Source: Pseudolabrys sp. (lineage in GTDB: Bacteria > Pseudomonadota > Alphaproteobacteria > Rhizobiales > Xanthobacteraceae). From it: a DNA stretch of 36,122 bases. A program made the position numbers and the translations under genes. The notes beneath the pieces are model-generated. The model was not told the origin of the DNA, did no database searches, and worked only from the letters and a program-made list of their open reading frames with translations. The stretch lies in contig JAHCKF010000003.1 of NCBI GenBank assembly GCA_026125925.1, positions 1 to 36,122 on the forward strand. Direction: 5' to 3'. Shown here piece after piece: positions 30,777 through 36,122 of the stretch. Within the stretch, counting starts at the first letter, position 1. Each line of letters begins with the position of its first letter.

Positions 30777-31466
30777 TCACTCTCCTGCAACGCGATAGCC
30801 AATTCCGGGCTCGGTCAGGATGATGTGAGGATCATCCGCCTTCGCTTCGACCTTCTGCCGCAGTTGGCCGATATAAACGCGCAGATATTGCGTATCCTCG
30901 GTATGTGCCGGCCCCCAGACGGCGGACAGGATCTGCCTGTGCGTCAGCACCCGCCCGGCGTGCCGCGCCAGAAACGACAGCAGCTCGAACTCCTTCGGCG
31001 TCAGCTTCAGCTCGGCGCCGGCCCGCGTCACTCGGTGCCGCACCGCATCGACCTCCAGATCACCAACACGCAGCACCGGCACCTCCGCCTGGCGCTGCAT
31101 GCGGTGGCGCAACGCTGCGCGCATGCGCGCCATCAGTTCGCCGACGGTGAACGGCTTGTTGACGTAGTCGTCAGCGCCAAGATCGAGCGACTCGATCTTC
31201 TCCGCCTCGCGCTCGCGCGCCGACAGCACGACGATCGGCACGTCGGACCATTCGCGCACCCGGCGGATCACGTCCTTGCCGTCGCCGTCCGGCAGGCCGA
31301 GATCGAGCAACACGATATCAGGCGGCCGCCCGGCGATGCGCTTGACCGCATCGGCCACCGTGCCGGCGCTGTCCATATCGTAGTCGTTGGCCTCGAGCGC
31401 GGGCTTGAGGAAACGCAGAATCGCCGCCTCGTCATCGACCACCAGAACCGACGTTTTTACGCTCAT
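30777..31466 (-). CDS. kdpE: KdpE response regulator
   Basis: This has 229 residues. An N-terminal receiver domain has the acidic pocket D11/D12 (VLVVDDEAAIL), phospho-acceptor D55 (DIVLLDLGLPDGDG) and the conserved lysine in DDYVNKPFTVGELM. The C-terminal OmpR-type winged helix has LTPKEFELLSFLARHAGRVL and QYLRVYIGQLRQKVE, ending in the usual GIGYRVAGE. KdpE is phosphorylated by KdpD under potassium limitation and activates the kdp structural genes. Its ATG overlaps the kdpD stop (ATGA at 31463-31466), so the two are translationally coupled. It is the last gene of the leftward kdp run. Confidence 0.95.
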   Translation of the reverse strand: MSVKTSVLVVDDEAAILRFLKPALEANDYDMDSAGTVADAVKRIAGRPPDIVLLDLGLPDGDGKDVIRRVREWSDVPIVVLSAREREAEKIESLDLGADDYVNKPFTVGELMARMRAALRHRMQRQAEVPVLRVGDLEVDAVRHRVTRAGAELKLTPKEFELLSFLARHAGRVLTHRQILSAVWGPAHTEDTQYLRVYIGQLRQKVEAKADDPHIILTEPGIGYRVAGE

Positions 31467-34141
31467 GCGGCCTCGCTTTCGCGCGGGAATGTCAGAGAGA
31501 AGCGCGCGCCGCCGCCCGGCGGGCTTTCGGCCGCGATCGAACCGCCATGCGCCTCCATGATGCCTTTGGCAATGGCCAACCCTAATCCCGTGCTCTGCCG
31601 GCCGTCGCCATGGGAGTCGCCGTGGCGCTCGCCGATCACGAACTTGTCGAAGATATGCGACAGCGCCGCAGGCGCGATGCCCGGACCATTGTCGCTGACT
31701 CGCAACGTCACGGCGTCGCCGCCGCCGATCCCCTCTATGGCGATGCGCGTCCTAGCGGGCGTGTGGACGATGGCATTGGCGACCACATTGCCGATCGCCT
31801 GTTCCACCAGAGTCGCATCGGCACGCACCAGCGGCAGATCGGCCGCCAGGTCGACGGTCAGGGCTTGCGCGGCGCCGCGACGCCGTGCCGCGCCGACGAC
31901 ACGCTCGACGATCTCTCGCAGGTCGATCCAGTCGCGGCGCAATTCGAGCGCGCCGGCGTCGATGCGGGTGATGGCGAGCAGGTTGCGGACCATCTCGTCG
32001 AGCCCTTCCGCCTCCTGCTTGATGCCGCCCAGCAAGTCCTTCTTGGCCGCGCTATCGAGTTTGTCGCCATAGTCGATGAGGCTGGTGGCCGAGCCGAGGA
32101 TCGACGACAACGGCGTGCGGAAATCGTGCGAGATTGACGCCAGCAGGGTGTTGCGCACGCGTTCGGTTTCGGTCGCCGTCCGGGCGCTCACCATTTCGCG
32201 CGTCAACGCGGCGCGGTCGAGCGCGGCGGCGGTCTGCTCCGACAGCGTGTCGAGCAGCGCCCGCGCTTCGGAATCGAGCGAACCGGCGGCGTCATGCTTG
32301 CCGGCGCCGATCACGCCCATGATCTTGTCGCCGATGCGCAGCGGCACGAAATACCACGGCACGGTCGGCAGCGTTCCGGTGTCGGCGCCGGCCGGCTCGG
32401 CGTGATTGTAAGCCCAGCGCGCCGCCGTCATCGCAGCCGCGTCGAGCTCATCCTCCGGCGGCCAGGCGGCGGTGAGAGCGAGGTCATCGCCCTGCGCCAG
32501 CAGCACAACGACCGGCCGGCCGAGGCTGGCGTGAATCTCGCTGGCGGCGCCTTCGGCGAGCGCATCCTGCGTCGCCAGCCCCGACATGCGCCGGGTGAAT
32601 TCGTACAGCCGGCGCATCGCCCGCATGCGGCTCGCCGAAATGCGCGCCTGCTCGCGCACGCGGCCGGCCATGGCCGACGACGCCACTGCGATGACGAGAA
32701 AGATAATCAGGGCCAGCAGCTCATAGGGCTCGGCGACCGTGAAAGTGTAGAGCGGCTGAATAAAGAAGAAATTGTAGACCGCCGAAGACAGCAGCGAGGC
32801 GTAGATCGCCGGCCACATGCCGAAGTTCATGGCGGAGAACAGCACCGCCAGCATGAAGACCATCGACAGGTTGGGAATTGGCGTGAAGCGCGTCAGCACC
32901 TCGCCGACGCCAAGCGCGGCGAACACTGCGAGCGTCGCGTAGAAGAAATGCAGCGGCTCAGGCGCCAGCCACTTGCGCCGCCACGGCGCGGGCTCCGCCG
33001 TCACTTCCGCCTCGCGCGTCACCAGATGGATGGCGATGTCCTGCGTCCGCCGCACCAGTTCGTGCGGCAGCGAACGGCGCAGCAGCTCGCTGAGGAAGCC
33101 GCCACGCGAACGGCCGATGACAATCTGTGTGACGTTCTCGAACCTGGCGAAGCGCAGCAGCTCGGCCGGCAGGTCGGCGCCGGACAGCGTCTGCGTCTCG
33201 GCGCCGAGACTTTGCGCCAGCGCCATCGCATTGTCGAGACGCGCGCGCTCGGCATTGCCAAGAGCCGCACCCGGCCGCTCGACCGTCACGGCGATCCACT
33301 GCGCATCCATGAGATCGGCAAGCCGCTTGGCCGCGCGAACCAGCATCGGCGCAGTCGGGTCGGGCCCGATGCACACCAGGATGCGCTCGCCCGCCGCCCA
33401 TGGCCCCTCGATGGCGTGCGCCTGCATGCGTTCGACGAGCGCCGCATCGACGCGTTCAGCGGCGCGACGCAGCGCCAGTTCGCGCAGCGCCGTCAGGTTC
33501 TGCGGCTTGAAGAAATTCTCGACGGCGCGCGCCGCCGTTTCCTGGACATAGACCTTGCCCTCTGCCAGACGCTTCAGCAGTTCGTCCGGCGGAAAATCGA
33601 CCAGCACGACCTCGTCGGCCTTGTCGAACACGGTGTCGGGCACGGTTTCGCGCACGCGGACCTTGCTGATCTTCTGCACGACATCATTTAGGCTTTCGAG
33701 ATGCTGGATGTTCAGCGTCGTCCAGACATCAATGCCGGCGTCCAGGATCTCGTCGATATCCTGCCAGCGCTTGGGGTGACGGCTGCCCGGCACGTTGGTG
33801 TGGGCGTACTCGTCGACCAGCAGCAGGCCCGGACGCCGCGCCAGTGCGGCGTCGAGATCGAATTCGCGCATCACCTGATTGCGATAGACGATCGGCCTGC
33901 GCGGCAGCACGGTGAGATCGCCGATCAATTGCTCGGTGTCGCGGCGGCCGTGCGTTTCAATCAGGCCGGCGACGACATCGCGGCCACCGTCGCGCTCACC
34001 GCGGGCCGCGGTGAGCATCGCGAAGGTCTTGCCGACACCCGGAGCGGCGCCGAGAAATATTTTCAATCGCCCTCGCCCTTCCTTGCGGGCAAGCGAGAGC
34101 AGCGCTTCGGGGGAGGCTCTTTGCGACTCGTCGCTCGCCAT
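31463..34141 (-). CDS. kdpD: KdpD sensor histidine kinase
   Basis: This has 892 residues from the ATG at 34141, chosen for its GAGG RBS five bases upstream and the normal KdpD length; an ATG at 34180 would add 13 residues. Domains in order: cytoplasmic KdpD/ATP-binding domain with Walker A GAAPGVGKT (31-39) and DEYAHTNVPGSRHPKRWQD; a USP-like domain with ERILVCIGPDP and VIGRSRGGFLSELL; a four-helix DUF4118 membrane block near residues 400-500; a GAF domain; then a histidine kinase with the phospho-acceptor His in SISHDFRTPLSSILG and the ATPase boxes NVVANAIVHTP, DNGPGIAPAAL and GLGLAIAKGIMEAHGG. It senses potassium limitation or ionic state and phosphorylates KdpE. A palindromic repeat lies between its start and kdpC. 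Confidence 0.96.
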   Translation of the reverse strand: MASDESQRASPEALLSLARKEGRGRLKIFLGAAPGVGKTFAMLTAARGERDGGRDVVAGLIETHGRRDTEQLIGDLTVLPRRPIVYRNQVMREFDLDAALARRPGLLLVDEYAHTNVPGSRHPKRWQDIDEILDAGIDVWTTLNIQHLESLNDVVQKISKVRVRETVPDTVFDKADEVVLVDFPPDELLKRLAEGKVYVQETAARAVENFFKPQNLTALRELALRRAAERVDAALVERMQAHAIEGPWAAGERILVCIGPDPTAPMLVRAAKRLADLMDAQWIAVTVERPGAALGNAERARLDNAMALAQSLGAETQTLSGADLPAELLRFARFENVTQIVIGRSRGGFLSELLRRSLPHELVRRTQDIAIHLVTREAEVTAEPAPWRRKWLAPEPLHFFYATLAVFAALGVGEVLTRFTPIPNLSMVFMLAVLFSAMNFGMWPAIYASLLSSAVYNFFFIQPLYTFTVAEPYELLALIIFLVIAVASSAMAGRVREQARISASRMRAMRRLYEFTRRMSGLATQDALAEGAASEIHASLGRPVVVLLAQGDDLALTAAWPPEDELDAAAMTAARWAYNHAEPAGADTGTLPTVPWYFVPLRIGDKIMGVIGAGKHDAAGSLDSEARALLDTLSEQTAAALDRAALTREMVSARTATETERVRNTLLASISHDFRTPLSSILGSATSLIDYGDKLDSAAKKDLLGGIKQEAEGLDEMVRNLLAITRIDAGALELRRDWIDLREIVERVVGAARRRGAAQALTVDLAADLPLVRADATLVEQAIGNVVANAIVHTPARTRIAIEGIGGGDAVTLRVSDNGPGIAPAALSHIFDKFVIGERHGDSHGDGRQSTGLGLAIAKGIMEAHGGSIAAESPPGGGARFSLTFPRESEAA

Positions 34142-34184
34142 CAGATCCTCAGAGCCTGTCTCCTTCTGCGCAACCCACACACAC

Positions 34185-34274
34185 CGTCATGCCCGGCCTT
34201 GTGCCGGGCATCCACGCCTTCGCTCCCCAACTGGAAGTAAGACGTGGATGGCCGGGAAAAGCCCGGCCATGACG
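34185..34274. repeat. Composite palindromic intergenic repeat between kdpD and kdpC
   Basis: About 90 bases fold into a cloverleaf-like set of perfect stems. The outer stem is CGTCATG (34185-34191) with CATGACG (34268-34274). Hairpin one is GCCCGGC (34191-34197) with GCCGGGC (34203-34209). The middle stem is ATCCACG (34210-34216) with CGTGGAT (34243-34249). The last hairpin is GGCCGGG (34250-34256) with CCCGGCC (34262-34268). The sequence resembles, from memory, the dispersed intergenic palindromes common in Bradyrhizobium and Rhodopseudomonas genomes. It probably forms a strong mRNA structure between kdpC and kdpD. Confidence 0.75.
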
Positions 34275-34300
34275 AGGAAACGCGCTGCACTGGGCTAATC

Positions 34301-34903
34301 CTACGATTTCATCATATCCAAAGCGAGATTGAGCTTCAGAACATTCACACGCGGTTCGCCCAGCAGGCCGAATGTGCGGCCCCGGACTTGCCCCTCAACC
34401 AGCTCCCGCACCCGCTCCTCGGGCAGCCCGCGCGCTTTCGCCACGCGAGGGACCTGGAAGAGCGCCGCCGCCGGCGAGATGTCCGGATCGAGGCCGCTCG
34501 CCGAGGTGGTCACGAGATCGACCGGCACGGCCGCGCCGGGGTTCTCCTTTTTAAGTTCATCGACATCCGCGGTCAGCCGGTCGGCCAAGGCCTTGCTGGT
34601 CGGACCGAGGTTCGAGCCGCCCGAGTTCGCGGCGTTATAAGGCAGGCTGATCGACCTGCTCGGATCCTCGGGGTCGGGACCGCTGGTCGCCGACGGACGG
34701 CCGTGGAAGTACTTGTCGCTGGTGAAGGACTGGCCGATCAGCGCCGAGCCGACCACCTTGCCGTCCTTCTCGATCAGGCTGCCTTGCGACTGGCTCGGGA
34801 AAATGGCGCCGGCGATGCCGGTCATCGCCAGCGGATAGACGAGCCCGGTGATGATCGTCAGGGCGACGACAAGCACGATGGCGGGGCGGAATTCCTTGAG
34901 CAT
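34301..34903 (-). CDS. kdpC: KdpC subunit of the potassium-transporting ATPase
   Basis: This has 200 residues, a normal KdpC length. A single N-terminal membrane helix ([20 protein letters not shown], about residues 8-27) anchors the protein. Family motifs are [20 protein letters not shown] near residue 55, [13 protein letters not shown] near 95, [20 protein letters not shown] near 132, and the C-terminal [15 protein letters not shown]. KdpC stabilises the KdpFABC complex and is thought to raise ATP affinity. A GGGAGC RBS precedes the ATG. The kdpB stop is 12 bases upstream, the standard gene order. Confidence 0.96.
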   Translation of the reverse strand: MLKEFRPAIVLVVALTIITGLVYPLAMTGIAGAIFPSQSQGSLIEKDGKVVGSALIGQSFTSDKYFHGRPSATSGPDPEDPSRSISLPYNAANSGGSNLGPTSKALADRLTADVDELKKENPGAAVPVDLVTTSASGLDPDISPAAALFQVPRVAKARGLPEERVRELVEGQVRGRTFGLLGEPRVNVLKLNLALDMMKS

Positions 34904-34915
34904 GACTGTGCTCCC

Positions 34916-36122
<1,207 letters not shown>

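Noticed and set aside
30458..30823. Rightward 121-codon open frame in the gap before kdpE
   Set aside because: It starts with no RBS, has no recognised domain, conflicts with overlapping frames and runs into the kdpE coding region on the other strand.

Overview
The window is 36 kb of GC-rich, densely packed bacterial DNA with strong Shine-Dalgarno sites, many ATGA/GTGA stop-start overlaps and few gaps. The protein sequences, the kdp gene order and a CGTCATGCCCGG-type palindromic intergenic repeat (34185-34274) suggest an alphaproteobacterium of the Hyphomicrobiales (Bradyrhizobium/Rhodopseudomonas/Xanthobacteraceae side). This is inference; no rRNA, tRNA, phage, IS element or CRISPR array was seen.

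Left part (1-4551): the 3' end of a UxaA-type altronate/galactarate dehydratase gene, a bidirectional hairpin terminator, a small exported protein of unknown function, and a large one-component regulator (winged helix, STAND-type ATPase, TPR-like tail). Diverging from that regulator is a six-gene, same-strand run (4834-10861): a DipZ-like CcdA/thioredoxin fusion, an Ohr/OsmC peroxidase, a Tat-exported epoxide-hydrolase-like protein, a c-type cytochrome P460, an exported alpha/beta hydrolase, and an aldehyde dehydrogenase whose general-base glutamate is replaced by serine. It reads as an envelope redox and electrophile-stress module.

Centre (11223-30243): the most interesting part, a catabolic locus of two converging operons. 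The rightward one follows a divergent GntR/FCD regulator. It encodes an FrsA-like alpha/beta hydrolase, an isochorismatase-like cysteine hydrolase, two PuuE-like polysaccharide-deacetylase paralogs on either side of a fumarylacetoacetate-hydrolase-family protein, a complete branched-chain-amino-acid/amide-type ABC importer, a GatC/AtzG-like small protein overlapping an amidase-signature hydrolase, and an ACMSD-type amidohydrolase. The leftward one encodes a Rid-family protein, a ribose-type ABC importer (ATPase, permease, binding protein), a 53-residue ribbon-helix-helix protein, a DUF1989 protein with an apparent RHH-like C-terminal module, an XRE-cupin regulator and a second Rid-family protein. 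Both Rid proteins lack the arginine needed for classical 2-aminoacrylate deaminase activity. The combination of C-N hydrolases, possible C-C hydrolases and two importers points to uptake and stepwise hydrolysis of an amide- or ureide-containing (possibly N-heterocyclic) compound. The substrate cannot be read from the sequence, and I do not recognise this exact gene set as a described pathway.

Right part (30777-36122): the leftward kdp potassium system: the C-terminal part of KdpB (cut by the window edge), KdpC, a palindromic repeat, sensor kinase KdpD and response regulator KdpE.

Several perfect or near-perfect GC hairpins lie between genes of the operons (after both binding-protein genes and before the XRE-cupin gene). 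They probably adjust relative expression within the transcripts.
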